Source: Emiliania huxleyi CCMP1516 (Eukaryota > Haptophyta > Isochrysidales > Noelaerhabdaceae). Taken from it: a DNA stretch of 64,000 nucleotides. The number at the start of each line of letters is the position of its first letter. Position 1 is the first letter of the stretch. Position numbers and translations under genes: made by a program. Below the pieces are notes generated by a model. That model was not told the origin of the DNA, did not search any database, and worked only from the letters and a program-made list of their open reading frames with translations. Where the stretch lies: positions 46,211-110,210 of the forward strand of contig NW_005200317.1 of NCBI RefSeq assembly GCF_000372725.1, in the 5' to 3' direction. This document shows positions 10,421 to 22,754 of this stretch, piece by piece.

Positions 10421-11142
10421 TATCGAGGTCTCGTGAGTTTTGGTCCTGATAAATTCGTGGCGCCCGCGGCGAGCCGAGCCAGGCCACGGCGCTCGGCCTG
10501 CTGAGAGAAGACCTTCCCCGACGGCAGTGACAATTTACCCGACATCAATCGTCGACGGCAAGCTCGAGAACTGCGCCTCCAAAGTCGCCCAGATTCGCCT
10601 CTCGCGGCGCGCTGAGTTAGTATCGCCGGTGCGCCAGCCGGCTCTGCTCCACAGCAGGGCATGCCTGACTGGCTCCTGCTAGCCGTGCGTCCTGGTGGCA
10701 TCCATTGCCAGCTCAGGTAGCCTCAGGAGGTCGCCTCGCGCACAACTCGGCGCCGCACAGCACCGCTCCGCGTTACTACCGAGTTAGTATCGTCGACCCA
10801 CAGAGACTGCTCTTCTGTAGGTGGAGCCGACAAACGCCGGCCGGGTCGGCCCCGCCGACCCCATCGCCGCCGCCGGGGCGGCGGCGGCCTCGGCGGACCA
10901 TCCGGCGCGCCGCGCGCCCGTCAGGGAGGTGTTCACCACTCCTGGCTCCTCACCCCGCCACGCCTTCGTGCAGACGCCGTGGCACCCGCCTCAGGCGCCG
11001 CTCGGACTCGGTTGACGGCCGCCCAAGTGCTTGGCTCGTGCCCAGCCGACCGGCAGGCGATGCCCACTCGCTGCTAGGCTAATCCCGGGCTGTCAAGCGG
11101 CGGTGTGGTGCCGTGAAGGGCAGCGGTGCCAAAACTACGACT

Positions 11143-11620
11143 ATTAAATAAATAAATAAATAAACCGGACACCTCTACTAGGAGATGGGTAAAAAGGAAC
11201 AGGTCCCCGCCCTGCGGTCTTTGTGCAGGGTTCTTTGTGGGTGTGGTCGGCGGCTAGCCGGGGTCTACGACTACGACTATTAGTACCGTGCGGGGGCAGT
11301 GCATTTAATTCTGTCAAAAATCGAAATGTGCTCCGTGGGACGTATTGGGCTAGGATCATACGTCCGGGAGGCCCCCCATGCGTGCCGCAACGACCCACAG
11401 TTCTGGTACCACTCTCTTCACGTTCACAGCTCTTAAGTGTCGCATAACTCCGATACATGAGGTACTCCCTTAATGTAAATAAATAAATAAAACGGACACC
11501 TCTACTAGGAGATGGGTAAAAAGGAACAGGTCCCCGCCCTTGCGATCTTTGTGCAGGGTTCTTTGTGGGTGTGGTCGGCGACTAGCCGGGGTCGTCCTCC
11601 CTATGGGGGACTAGCACTAG
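11143..11620 (+). mobile_element. Two head-to-tail copies of repeat family 2
   Basis: Copies at about 11,143-11,290 and 11,477-11,600, each beginning (AAAT)n-ACGGACACCTCTACTAGGAG and continuing GGAACAGGTCCCCGCCCT to GGGTTCTTTGTGGGTGTGG. Between them lies a 185-bp AT-richer spacer. No coding exon adjoins them. Confidence 0.6.
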
Positions 11621-12054
11621 CCGTCTTCCACATGGTCCCTCGGGTCCCTGCTGCTCCTAATCTCTTCGTACATCCTCCTGCTGATCTCCGCAACGTCCTG
11701 CTCCCTCCCTCGTCTCGCCCTGCGCGCCTGCTCCGCCTCACCGTCGTCTGCCCTGCGTCGTCTGGCGACGGGTCCTCCATAGTCGTCACGAGGACCAATA
11801 GCCTGACCTGTATCGAGAAGCTTCACCTATTATTTTCCCCTCCCCACCCCAGAGTGATAAATTAGGTGCCCTGTAGGCTTGGCTGCAAAGGGGATTTTTG
11901 TTGTGCCGACTTCGATCTTCGTGTGTGCTCCGCTTCTGAGAGAGAGATTTTTAGCAATACCAAACAACTCTAACACTCACACGTAATTTGGGGCCTGGAG
12001 CCCTGTTCACGCGCGCGCGAGCTTTTGTGTCCGCTTCTGAGAGAGAGATTTTGA

Positions 12055-12074
12055 GACATGAGAGAGAGAGAGAC

Positions 12075-12122
<48 letters not shown>

Positions 12123-12163
12123 GAGATAGAAAGAGAGAGATTTTGAGTGAGACGGTTTACGTT

Positions 12164-12224
<61 letters not shown>

Positions 12225-12232
12225 AGGGAGGG
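12055..12232. repeat. Two (GA)n tracts
   Basis: GA tracts at ~12,060-12,120 and ~12,165-12,220, ending in GGGA repeats. Confidence 0.92.
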
Positions 12233-12649
12233 AGTACTTGGAGCACTTGGAGTGCAGTCATTAACCTCACATCCAGGGCCGGGGAGTACAATTCTTTCTA
12301 ATTTTATTTCGCCTCGAGCTGTGCTTAAAAGTTAAATATCTCTCTACAACCTCCAATCCCCGTCCTTGCTTGCGTCCCCCCATCGCATGCCGGTGTGTCC
12401 AGTCGCTGGCCAGCCTCTTCTAAACCAACACTCCCGTTTCCCAAGAAAAGAAAAGTCCAAGCCTTCCTCGATTTCCGCGAGCGGCGTCTCACAAAAAGCC
12501 TAGCCGTCCCGGCGCAAGAAAAGCCTTGCCGCCGAGCTGTCATTCCTTCTGCAGGCCGCGTGCAGCGACGCGCGAGTCCTGGCGGCGCAGCCGCCCCGCC
12601 GTGCGGACCATGGCCAACCAGCCCGTCGACGCGCCCGACGACGTGACCT

Positions 12650-13196
12650 CAGCCGGTAAGTGTCGAGAGCGCCCCCCGGCCAAAAGTCGACGATCCTCGC
12701 TCGCCGCCTCGCCCCTTCCGGCGGCGCGGCGGCGCCCGCGACGGGCGGCTCGCCCCACGGCGCACCCCGCCGCCGTAGGTACTCGAGGTGCTCGCCCTCC
12801 AACGACGCCGCGGGGGCGGAGGGCCGCGACCCGCTGGGCCGGCTGCCGCCCCCGCGCCTGCCGCCCCCGCGCCGCCCCCGCGCCGCCGTCGGCGGCGTCC
12901 AGCGCAAGCGCCGCCGCCGCGTCGCGCGCCGCGCGGGCAGCCTCGACGGACCAGAAGCCGTGCTCGTCGTACCCGGCGTCCCACACGCCCAGCGAAGGGC
13001 TGAGTGCCGTCGCGAGACCTCGGCACGCCTGCGCACGCCTGCGCACGCGGCAGAGCGACAGCAGCACCACCCTCGTCGGGCGCCCACGAAGCGTACTCGC
13101 GGGTCGCCGCTCCGTCGACCGAAGGCCGAGACACTTGTTTCGACGCCACCCCGCCCCCGCCCCACGGGTCGGGAACCGATATCTCGGAGGACGACC
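12650..13196 (-). CDS. Unrecognised spliced gene fragment
   Basis: Three minus-strand stretches read as protein: ~13195-13068 (ISVPDPWGGGGVASKQVSRP, TREYASWAPDEGGAAVALP), ~13001-12870 (SLGVWDAGYDEHGFWSVEAA) and ~12840-12650 (LEGEHLEYLRRRGAPWGEPP, RIVDFWPGGALDTYRL). The first two join in phase through a GC donor; the second and third change frame within GC-rich low complexity and the junction is not clear. On the opposite strand an ATG at 12,610 runs into a perfect GTAAGT at 12,656, so a plus-strand gene is an alternative. No family recognised. Confidence 0.33.
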
Positions 13197-13285
13197 TAAG
13201 GAAGAGCGTGGCGCCCCGTCGCCGGGGGAACGGCCGCTCGTGCTCTCCCCCCAGAATAAGGGAGGGGGGGGGGGGGCTTCCCCCC

Positions 13286-13385
13286 NNNNNNNNNNNNNNN
13301 NNNNNNNNNNNNNNNNNNNNNNNNNNNNNNNNNNNNNNNNNNNNNNNNNNNNNNNNNNNNNNNNNNNNNNNNNNNNNNNNNNNNN
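13286..13385. other. Assembly gap, 100 N
   Basis: Exactly 100 N, flanked by a G-run plus CCCCC on the left and a G-run on the right. The round number suggests a gap of unknown true size. Confidence 0.95.
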
Positions 13386-13499
13386 GGGGGGGGGGTGGGG
13401 TCTGCGCCGCGGAAGAGCGCCGGGGCGAGGGGTGCGTGTGCGCCGCCGGCGGAAGAGCGCGCGGGTGAGGGAGGGGGGGGTGCGCGCGCGCCGTCCTGC

Positions 13500-13800
13500 A
13501 GCGTCGCCGGCCGCAGGCCAAGGAGCTCGGCTCCTCGAGAGCACCGACGGACGACGATCGGCTCCTCAGCAGTGGGACGCCGAGCTGGAGGCTCGGCCCG
13601 GAGCTCGCGCGGGCACGTGGAGCTTTCCGCTCGGGCCAGCAGGAAACGGGCGCCCCGCACAGCGACGCCCGCCGTAGAGTGCCGAGAGCTCGGCTCGACG
13701 CGAGCGCCGAGGAAAAGCGATCGGCTCCGCAGCAGTGGGAAACCGAGCTGGAGGCTCGGGCGGGAGCTCGCGCGAGCACATAGCGAGGTGCGTGCGCGGC
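13500..13800. repeat. Two tandem copies of a ~170-bp unit
   Basis: ATCGGCTCC-CAGCAGTGGGA, CCGAGCTGGAGGCTCGG and GGAGCTCGCGCG recur at ~13,556-13,615 and ~13,723-13,780. Confidence 0.6.
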
Positions 13801-13979
13801 GGCGTGACACAGGTGAGCGGGCAGCTGGCGCACATTTCGACTGTGGGAGCTGCCAGGAGTTTGCTCTCTCCGTTCACACCCCTTTGCAGAATAGTCCATC
13901 GATTCGTACTCCCATATCCTCGTATTCCCACACCACGTGCAGTGGCACGTCTTGCCACCTAGATCACTAATATTAGCAC

Positions 13980-14002
13980 TTTGGGCGCCGACGGCGCCCA
14001 AA
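13980..14002. other. Palindrome, 11-bp arms
   Basis: TTTGGGCGCCG, one central A, CGGCGCCCAAA. Not obviously linked to a gene. Confidence 0.7.
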
Positions 14003-15249
14003 TATTGGCACGTAAGAGTTTCCCGACTGCTTTCGCTGGGCGGCACGCGCTGCGAGACAGCCGACCTCTTTGTTGTGGTGTCACAACTCGGTGCATAATT
14101 GCGCCACTCCCCCACCGGTGCATAATTGCGCCTTCGTACTTAGAACGAAATATGTCAGCCTCGGATGAGGAGGCTCGCCCTAGCGCGGGAATTCCATCAC
14201 CCGTGACCAGCGCACAGGACCGCGTGCGACTCACTATCACCACAATACATGCTGGGCACCGATCTTCGGGTTCAGATGACGATCTCTCGGCGAACGAGGG
14301 AAGAGGGACGCCTCGCGATACTACAGAGGGCCTCGACCAGAATTCTCCACGGTCAGACCACTCTCATCCCTACCACACTCTTTGTAAAAAAATGCCGTGC
14401 ACACATGTACATGTCCCTAAATTATTCACACACGAATGCTCACATGGCAGGTAGCATATGCGCCACGCGCCCCAACCGCTCCTCTGGTCGCCGCCGGCCT
14501 CCGCGGTGCCGGTGGCGGCGATGTCGCAGCGCCACCCATCGGCCAGCCCTCAGATCGATCGATCAGCGCTCAAAGTCGGCTTCAGATCCGAGAACGCTGC
14601 TGGCGCCGCCGCCGATCCCAGCGGCGACGCCAGCAGCTTCGGAGCATGTCCACCGCCACTTCGTGGTCGCAGCGCTGTCTGTTGTCGCCCGAAACGCCGT
14701 TCATGTACCTCTGGCGGGCCAAAGATCGACTCGTATGTCGAGATTTCGACGCAACGGCGGCATGGAGGCATCACGTCTCCATGCCGCCGTCAAGTTCCAA
14801 GTTGGTGCCAGTCAGCAGTCTGCGCACTGCGGCCCGAGATACACAGGTGGAGATTTTGGGGCGCTGTCTACCCTCCCCCCACATCCGTTTACCTTGAACA
14901 ACACGGGAGAAGAACTTTAACACGTTTACTGGGAGGGTGAGGGAAGGAACTTAGAAGCGCCCCAGCGTATTTCGAATCGATTCATGCATGGTTGGATGCC
15001 GGTTGCCGCACGGAGGCCACCTGAGGCTCTCTGCATGCGGACGCTCGGAGGTGCAGCTCAGCTGAAACGCGTCTCTCGCCCCCCGGAGGCTCGCGCCCCC
15101 ACTGTATCGCTGCGCCTCACACGCTTGGTGTCACATCGCGATGTCGGCATCGCCCTTGGCCAACGCCTACTCGAAGTAGGCAACCTCTTAGAAGGCGCCC
15201 CGGCCTTGGCGCCGGGTGGCCAGGTACAGCCACATGAGACATCACCTCA

Positions 15250-15375
15250 TTTCTCGGCTACTCTCGGCTACTCTCGGCTACTCTCGGCTACTCTCGGCTA
15301 CTCTCGGCCCATCTCTCGGCTACTCTCGGCTACCGGCAACTCTCGGCTACTCTCTCGGCCCATCTCGGCTACTCT
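15250..15375. repeat. CTCGGCTACT repeats
   Basis: 10-bp units CTCGGCTACT repeated directly below the START-gene stop codon. Confidence 0.8.
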
Positions 15376-18300
15376 CAAGCCTCGCAGGCCGTGCGGAGCC
15401 GCTTGAGGCACTTTGCGACATCCGTCGCGGTCGACTTGGCCGCCATCTCCGCGACGCCTGCGCACGGGGAAGGTTCCGAGAAGGTTCCGAGAAGGCTCCA
15501 TTGAGAGGAGCGTTGACTAATAGCGCTTTTGAAGAGGAGCGTGTGGTCGCAACGGATTGAGTACAAATATGACCAATTAATTAAGTGATTGGCGCCTGTG
15601 CACTTAAAAAGGAACGTTGATTAACAGCGCCTTTGAACTTGGTAACGGATTGAGTACAAGTATGACCAACTAAAACTAGTGATTGGCGCCTGTGCACTTA
15701 AAAAAGGAACGGTGATTAACAGCGCCTTTGAAAATTGATTATTATTAGCTAATTGATCGAGTAATTAGCGCCTGTGCACTTGAAGAGGAGCTTCGTCACC
15801 CACCAGTCGAACCCGCCTGCAGGGGGCAGCCTTCACTAAGTAACTCTCCCTGCCGTTGCTCGTTGAGCGACGTCCGAATCTCGACGAATCTCGACGAATC
15901 TCGACGAATCTCGACGACTCGACGACTCTCGACGACTCTCGACGAATCTCGACGACTCGACGACTCTCGACGACTCTCTGCGCGCCGTTGAGCGCGAAGT
16001 CGCACGCGATCGAGACGGAGCACGAATTCGGGCCTGTTGCCATCATCACGGAGACTCGTTAATTCAGCTCGGGCCAAGCCCCCTCGATCGGGGCGGAGCG
16101 CGAGGGTGTGGGCCGCCGGTCGGCTCGACGACAAACCCGAGGACCTTGGTGTCCCCTCGCACGTACTGCACCTTCTTGTTCTCCGAGCCGTCGACCTGGG
16201 GTCAGCGCGGGGTCAGCGCGGGGTAAGGGCGGGGGTAAGGGCGGGGGATTACTGACTCCTCCCTGAGTACTACTACTGTGAATGGTTAATCAATAAGTCA
16301 TAGTGTTAACTCATAGTGGTTTTCGCGCACCGGCGGGATATGCGACGAGACGACACTAGTAATTGTTAGTTAAAATCTCGTTATTAATTAACTAATTCGC
16401 ACCGGCGGGATGTGCGACGAGACGACACTAGTGATTGTGAATCAAAATCTCGTTATTAATTAACTAATTCGCACCGGCGGGATGTGCGACGAGACGATCG
16501 AGTGGCAGACGATGGTCTTCGAGTACCTTCCGCGAGATTGCGCGAGATTGGGCCGAGCTTCGGCCGAGGTCGTCTCTTCGGGCGATCGACGCAGCTAGAC
16601 CTCGGCTAGACCTCGGCTAGACCTCGGCTATCTAGCTCTCTCGGCTAGCTCTCTCGGCTAGACCTCGGCTAGTGAGATCTCGGCTAGACCTCGGCTAGAC
16701 CTCGGCTAGACCTCGGCTAGACCTCGGCTGCCTTTTGGCTAGCTCTCTCGGCTCGCTCTCTCGGCAGACCTCGGCTAGACCTCGGCTAGACCTCGGCTAG
16801 ATCTCACTTGTTTGCGATGACGGACGTGTCGCGCGCAGAGGTGGCGGCGGCGGCGCCTAAAAATAACTCTTTAAAAGAACTCTGAATTAAAGAGCCACTT
16901 TTGCGTTCGCGCGGGCGTGGCGGCGGCGGCGGCGGCGGCGCCTGATCAATTATAGAACTGGCTGCTCACTCCAAGGCCGGGTGCCTCTCGTTCGGGCGTG
17001 GCGGCGGCGGAGGCGGCGCCGAGGGAGGGCGGCGCGAACTTAATGTGCAGGATGCGGCAGGTTGGCGTGTACCTGAGTCGGTAATCAATGACTCGCTAAC
17101 TGCTAATGAGAGCTTAATGTGCAGGATGCGGCAGGTTGGCGTGTACCTGAGTCGGTAATCAATGACTCGCTAACTGCTAACGAGAGCTTAATGTGCAGGA
17201 TGCGGCAGGTTGGCGTGTACCTGAGTCGGTAATCAATGACTCGCTAACTGCTAACGAGAGCTTAATGTGCAGAGTGCGGCGCGAGCGGGCACGTACCTGT
17301 TTCATTAGACCATGAGAGTATTCGCTAGGTAGAACATAATGACAGGCAGCGGCGGCGAGCGGGCACGTACCTGTTTCATTAAATCATGAGAGTATTTGCT
17401 AGGTAGAACATAATGACAGGCAGCGGCGGCGAGCGGGCACGTACCTGTTTCATTAAATCATGAGAGTATTTGCTAGGTAGAACATAATGACAGGCAGCGG
17501 CGGCGAGCGGGCACGTACCTGTTTCATTAAATCATGAGAGTATTTGCTAGGTAGAGCTTAATGACAGGCAGAGGCGGCGAGCGGGCACGTACCTGTTTCA
17601 TTAAATCATGAGAGTATTTGCTAGGTAGAACATAATGACAGGCAGCGGCGGCGAGCGGGCACGTACCTGTTTCATTAAATCATGAGAGTATTTGCTAGGT
17701 AGAGCTTAATGACAGGCAGAGGCGGCGAGCGGGCGCGTACCTGTTTCATTAAACCATGAGAGTATTCGCTAGGTAGAGCTTAATGACAGGCAGAGGCGGC
17801 GAGCGGGCGCGTACCTGTTTCATTAAACCATGAGAGTATTCGCTAGGTAGAGCTTAATGACAGGCAGAGGCGGCGAGCGGGCGCGTACCTGTTTCATTAA
17901 ACCATGAGAGTATTCGCTAGGTAGAGCTTAATGACAGGCAGAGGCGGCGAGCGGGCGCGTACCTGTTTCATTAAACCATGAGAGTATTCGCTAGGTAGAG
18001 CTTAATGACAGGCAGAGGCGGCGAGCGGGCGCGTACCTGTTTCATTAAACCATGAGAGTATTCGCTAGGTAGAGCTTAATGACAGGCAGCGGCGGCGAGC
18101 GGGCACGTACCTGTTTCATTAAACCATGAGAGTATTCGCTAGGTAGAGCTTAATGACAGGCAGAGGCGGCGAGCGCGTACTCGTGGACGACCTCGTGAGA
18201 CCCGACCAGACTCTTCCAGATCTTGCAGACGGTCGTAGCGCGCCTAACTCATTCTGAACTGCCTGTTAACTGAGGGAGGCTCTTCCAGATCTTGCGCAGG

Positions 18301-21060
18301 CAGTCGTGGCGCGCGCCCGTCCCAGAGGAGGTCCATCGCCTGCGAATCAGACTGGCTGATTAACTTATTTATTAACTAGTTAACAACCCCAGCTGCGAAC
18401 TGGTATGAAGGTGATTAACTAATGAGACAACCATATCCGCCCCAAAGCACAGCTCCATCTCCGTCTCTTGCGCTGGCAGGCGATCTCGACCCCTCGTCTC
18501 GATCTCGCTCCAATCTCGCTGCATTCTCGCCGTCTCTTTCGGGCAGGCAATCTCGATCTGGGCGAGGAGGAAGAGGTCGCCTAGTTCATATTAGATAGGG
18601 TGGAGAATCAACATTAATTCGCAAAAGTGATCTGGGCGAGGAGGAAGAGGTCGCCTAATCAATCAATACTCATCTCGCCAATTGACAACTACTAATTGAT
18701 GACGGGCGAGGAGTGGAGCAGCTCGCCGTCCGGAGACACGTCGTACTTCGCCTTGACCCCGGCCACCGCGTCGGCGCCTGAGATGGTATAGGTTCATTGA
18801 GGTTAAGATCCACCTTCCTTCGCCTCTCCGCCACCGCGTCCGCGCCTGCATAAATACAGCAGACGTAAAGAAACCGGGCAGAGCTGCCAGGCGATGGGGT
18901 ACACAAAAGGAACGCGACGCGCCTAAGATGGTATTCACTGGAATTAAGAATCATTCCTTCGCCTCTCCACCCCCGCCACCGCGTCGGCTCCCGCCAACAA
19001 TCGACTAACCCCCTCCGAATACTAAGTCCTTCCGCCGGGTCCATGCCCCCGCCCAACACAACGTCCATGCCCCGCCCACACACAACGTCGGCGCTGCTCC
19101 CCCTTCTCGACCGTCCAGCAGCAGCGACATGTGGGGAGGTAGGCGCGCGAATGCGATGCTCGGGCTGCCGCACTGATCTCCCCCTATCTCCGCATATCTC
19201 CGCACATCTCCCCACATCTCCCCACATCTCCCCACATCTCCCCACATCTCCCCACATCTCCCCACATCTCCCCACATCTCCCCACATCTCCCCACATCTC
19301 CCCACATCTCCCCACATCTCCCCATATCTCCCCAGATCTCGCCATATCTCCCCATATCTCCCCCTAGGCGCTCCCTTCTCGTCCACCAGAAGCGACCCCG
19401 GGAAGCCCTCGAAGTTGTCCGCGAGATTAACGAGGGCAGACTTGGAGTCCGCGAGCGCCTGAAGTGATCAGTTGATCAGTTATTAATCATGCGTTAGTGT
19501 GTCGAGGTTCACGAGGGCAGACTTGGAGTCCGCGGGCGCCTGAGGTATCGATGAATCAATGACGAGTTAGAATGGTCATTCGTGACTGTCGCCCGAGGAG
19601 GAGAAGGGGCAGTCGGCGAGCGCCTCAACGTCCGACATCGCCTGCGGGTAGAAGGTAAGGTAAGGAGAAGGAGGAGAAGAATGAACTAAATGTGATTTCT
19701 TCATTCGATTTGATAGGACGGGCCGCATCTAATAAATAACCAAAATTTTGGTTATTAAATACATTCATTAAATACATTAGATTCATCGCCTGGTAGAAGG
19801 ACGACTCCGGCCGCATCGCGAACCCTTGCGACTTCTCCGGCGCCGCGCCCTAACGGCAAGTTGAGGCAAGGTAAGGCAAGGTAAGGCACGGTGAGGTAAG
19901 GAAACTAATGAGCGGTGTGCGTTGTCTCCAAAGTATACAACAGGCGGGCCCCTGTTCCTTTCTACCCATCAACTAGTTCAGGAGTGGCCGTCCGTTGTGT
20001 ATGCACTAACTTGCGTGCCTGCTCCTCCTCGCCGCTGGCGATGGCCTTGGCGAAGTCAAGCATCGAGTTCCGCTTCGCCTGGAGAAGAAAGAAGAAAATT
20101 AATTGGAATTAGCGGGGAAGTCAAACATCGAGTTCCGCTTCGCCTGAAGACAGAAGAAACGAATGATTAATTATTAATTCGCGGCGAGGTCAAGCATCGA
20201 GTTCCGCTTCGCCTGAAGACAGAAGAAACGAATGATGAAGTATTAATTAGCGGCGAGGTCAAGCATCGAGTGGCGCTCGCCTGGAGAAGAAAACAACCAC
20301 TAGAAATCTCCGAATCTCCGCGTTACAATCTCCCGCTGGCGCTCGCCTTGGGCGTCAGCGACCAGTCCGGCTTCGGCTTGGCCCTGCGGCGAGAGGCGTG
20401 TGGAGCTCTCTCAGGCCGAGCGAGCATCAGTTGCACAGAAGGAGGAACTGCCGCCGCGGCGCGTGCGCGCGGTGTGTGCGGTGATATCTTACTCTCGGTA
20501 TGTGTGGCAGCCGACCTCGCTGGGTCTTGCGCGAGTGTCTGCGTGTCTGTGTGTCGCTCCAGGGCGTGCCGTCCTCTCCTGTCCCGCGTCCACCCATACC
20601 GCGCTGGTGTCGGGAGACATGCATCCACACGAGCGAGAGCCTGTGTCTGTGTGTGTGCACAGTCACGGTGTGTGGCGCGCGTGTCTCTGCTCGAGCTCAG
20701 TCTAGGGGCGGCGTCGAGGGAGGCGCGAGCTGCCGAGGAGATGGAGGGAGGCCCGCCCGACGGCGCCCCACGGCGTGAGATAGCGCGCCCGTGAGATCGT
20801 GAGGCGCGGCAGCCGGGCGGCGGCGGGCGGCGGCGGTGATTTGGCGGCACGGCGGCGGTGGCAGGGCCTGGTGTTCGCTTACCCACCCAGCGGCCTCCTC
20901 TCTCTTCACCCAAGCATCCCCGAGTGCGCTGCGCCCGTCGCACGAGGCGCTGTGTGATGCGGCGTCCTAGATGCGAATGCGAGGAGGCGAGGGCGCGGCG
21001 GCGCGCTCACTTCGCAGCGGCGTGGAGGCTCGCGGTTGACTTGTTGAGCTTTCCCGACAT
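15375..21060 (-). CDS. START-domain lipid-binding protein, about 17 exons
   Basis: Exons in phase: 21060-21011, 20383-20347, 20078-20019, 19849-19790, 19641-19624, 19458-~19372 (3' edge uncertain), 18777-18727, 18580-18432, 18339-18317, 18243-18181, 17072-17020, 16856-16808, 16526-16475, 16195-16117, 16033-15986, 15816-15772, 15457-15375. Starts MSGKLNKSTASLHAAAK. The C-terminal two thirds match a START domain: EVVHEYTPTCRILHIKF, SARDTSVIANKYSKTIVCHS, IPPVDGSENKKVQYVRGD, GFVVEPTGPNSCSVSIAC, GGFDWWVTKLLFK. START domains bind sterols or phospholipids in a deep pocket for transfer or sensing. About 330 codons are spread over 5.7 kb; about two thirds of donors are GC, and many introns carry tandem copies of an exon edge. 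Confidence 0.78.
15560..15780. repeat. Triplicated exon-edge unit in START intron 16
   Basis: GGCGCCTGTGCACTTAAAAAGGAACG-type segments recur near 15,592, 15,686 and 15,768, each containing the end of exon 16 with its GC donor. Confidence 0.7.
16330..16500. repeat. Triplicated 5' splice site in START intron 13
   Basis: GCACCGGCGGGATRTGCGACGAGACGA, i.e. the end of exon 13 plus GTGC donor on the minus strand, occurs three times about 75 bp apart. Confidence 0.78.
16600..16815. repeat. CTAGACCTCGG repeats in START intron 12
   Basis: Imperfect 11-bp array between exons 12 and 13. Confidence 0.85.
17038..18178. repeat. 74-75-bp array, about 15 units, each with an acceptor and exon edge (START intron 10)
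   Basis: Two subfamilies: three units with GCAGGTTGGCGTGTACCTGA and about twelve with GCGAGCGGGCACGTACCTGT. On the minus strand each unit has CAG directly followed by GTACxxGC, the start of exon 11. Confidence 0.88.
18750..18992. repeat. Triplicated acceptor/exon 7 edge in START gene
   Basis: CCACCGCGTCSGCGCC recurs near 18,763, 18,831 and 18,970 with similar flanks (CTTCGCCTCTCC). Confidence 0.65.
19188..19365. repeat. (CTCCCCACAT)n array
   Basis: Nearly perfect 10-bp units, about 17 copies, beside START exon 6. Confidence 0.92.
19941..19995 (-). mobile_element. Partial copy of repeat family 2
   Basis: CCCTGTTCCTTTCTACCCATC and TGGCCGTCCG match the middle of the family; located in START-gene intron 3. 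Confidence 0.4.
20058..20290. repeat. Four copies of START exon 3 start with its acceptor
   Basis: CAAGCATCGAGTTCCGCTTCGCCT (shown as two ≤20-base blocks: CAAGCATCGAG and TTCCGCTTCGCCT) recurs at ~20,058, 20,124, 20,188 and 20,256; the outermost copy differs (TGGCGCTCGCC) and matches the bases after the exon 2 donor. Confidence 0.8.
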
Positions 21061-21580
21061 GGCGCGAGCAGCGCGGGGCCTGTGGGCGAGGGGGCTGCTG
21101 CGCGCCGTCGACCAAATGTCGGCCTTTTTCCTCAAGACGCTGTCGTCAGGAAAAGTAGAAAACTGTGTGTGGTGTGTGCGAACCGGGTTGGAAGAGCGGG
21201 GGGCTTCAGGACGAGGATTCAAACTGCGCAAAGATCAGAGGAGGGACGTGTATTCAGACAAACGAGGTGGGGGTGGAGGGACTGAGGCATGAGGGGGAGC
21301 AACCGCGACATCAGGGAAGCAGATTATGGTCAAGTACGAGGACTGGGGGGGGAGGGGGTTGAACATGGAGACGGAGGACTGTGGGCCGTTGCGGGGACCA
21401 GTACCAGTCGGAGGTGAAGCGGAGGCGAGACCTCGGCCAAAGAAGAGACATCAGAAACGGCTACAGCGGCCGTCACACGACGCTCGGCAGAGGTGGAGAC
21501 CGTCGAACAGGTCAAGACGCTGTGGAGCAGCGAAATAAATGATTTTCTCACTGGGCCTGGGCGCGCTTCTTAGCTCCCCG

Positions 21581-21890
21581 GCTTGTTTGTGTCTGTGTGT
21601 CGCTCGTGCGTGTCGTCATCATCTGTCCCGCGTCCACCCTTTCCGCGCTGGTGTCCGAGCCTGACTGTTCTTCGCCTTTCTATCCATCAACCAATCGGTC
21701 CTGGGCGTGAGGTTAATGACCGCACTCCAAGTGCTCCAAGTGCGCCAGAGGCTTGCCAAGTGGACACTGGGGATTGATTCACTGGAAGGCGAAGAACAGC
21801 CAGGCTCGGACTGGACATGGACGCAAGGCAGGGGAGAGATGACGGCACACGCTGGAGCGACACACAGACACACAACCGCCGCCTAGCGCC
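21581..21890. repeat. Inverted pair of repeat family 4
   Basis: 21,581-21,690 (+) and 21,779-21,890 (-) face each other around a spacer of about 90 bp, making a potential foldback. Confidence 0.55.
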
Positions 21891-21917
21891 CCGCCCTCGC
21901 CGCCTAAAGCCCCAGTC

Positions 21918-22754
21918 GTGGAGCATGGGGTGATATGGATTTCATACACGCCGAGCGCGCAGGCGCGACACATCGGAGACAACAAGGGGATCCGACGTGA
22001 AAGAGCTATCGACATTGACGTTGACCCAGCCGATTCCACCGATGTCGACGTCATCTCCTCCGCGGCTACCGCGCTTTCGCTCGACGACACCGTGGAGAAT
22101 CGCACCGAGGACCTTGCCGAGGCGATAGGCCGAATCACTTTGGGCCCCGACCCCGCCCCGGACCTGCGGCCAGATGGGCCACATCGCACCACACTGCCCT
22201 ACCCGCATCGCGACCACCACTACGGCCAACCCCGCCCAGCCTACCACGGACACAGAGAAGAAGCTCGACACGGTGCTCGAGAGTATCACCAAGCTCACCG
22301 AGACGATGATCGCCAACCCGACCCGAGCATTAATGGACACGCTCCTTCGGCACCTACCGCCCCGACGCCCCTGCTCATCAACGAGGACGCGATGGCCGAC
22401 AAGATGGCCGACAAGATCGCGGGCAAGATGATCTCGTCCATGCAGCCCATCCTGGAGAAGCAGGGCGAGCTTCTCGCCATGTTTGCTGCCGGGCGGGGCC
22501 AGGCTACTCCGGCCCGGCGCCGCGTCTCCTTCGGGGGTGGCGAGGAGGCGGCGGAGGTCGAGACCGTCGACCTGGGGGCGGCCGCGTCGTCGAGTGGCGG
22601 CCACGCCGCGGTCGAGGACGACGAAGAGGCGATCGCCGCCGCCGAGGCGGCGGCGGCCATCGAGGCCATCGAGAAGGCGCGCATCTCCGGTGCGGCGGCC
22701 GGGAAGCCCTTCAAGGTGCCACGCGCGAATGCCGCCAAGAGGGCGCGCACGTAG
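21918..22754 (+). mobile_element. Acidic 278-aa ORF, possible Gag-like retroelement remnant
   Basis: Open frame with IDIDVDPADSTDVDVISSA, a helical segment (MADKMADKIAGKMISSMQPI) and an acidic tail. A stretch resembling a zinc knuckle (CGQMGHIAPHC) is also encoded within it. About 60 bp of its 5' part recurs at 27,710-27,770, so it belongs to a repeated element. Treated as a probable fossil; the class is uncertain and a host gene cannot be ruled out. Confidence 0.33.

Larger units (their letters stand above)
8849..12400. other. Repeat-rich intergenic region
   Basis: Holds repeat family 4 (9.3 kb), the TIR element (9.5-10.4 kb), two family 2 copies (11.1-11.6 kb) and GA tracts. Between 10,420 and 11,140 I see no gene. 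Confidence 0.5.
13386..15374. other. Region without a supported gene
   Basis: Contains the tandem duplicate at 13.5-13.8 kb, a palindrome at 13.98 kb and several weak ORFs. A minus-strand stretch at 15,120-15,190 (ALAKGDADIAM) may be coding but is interrupted. Confidence 0.4.
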
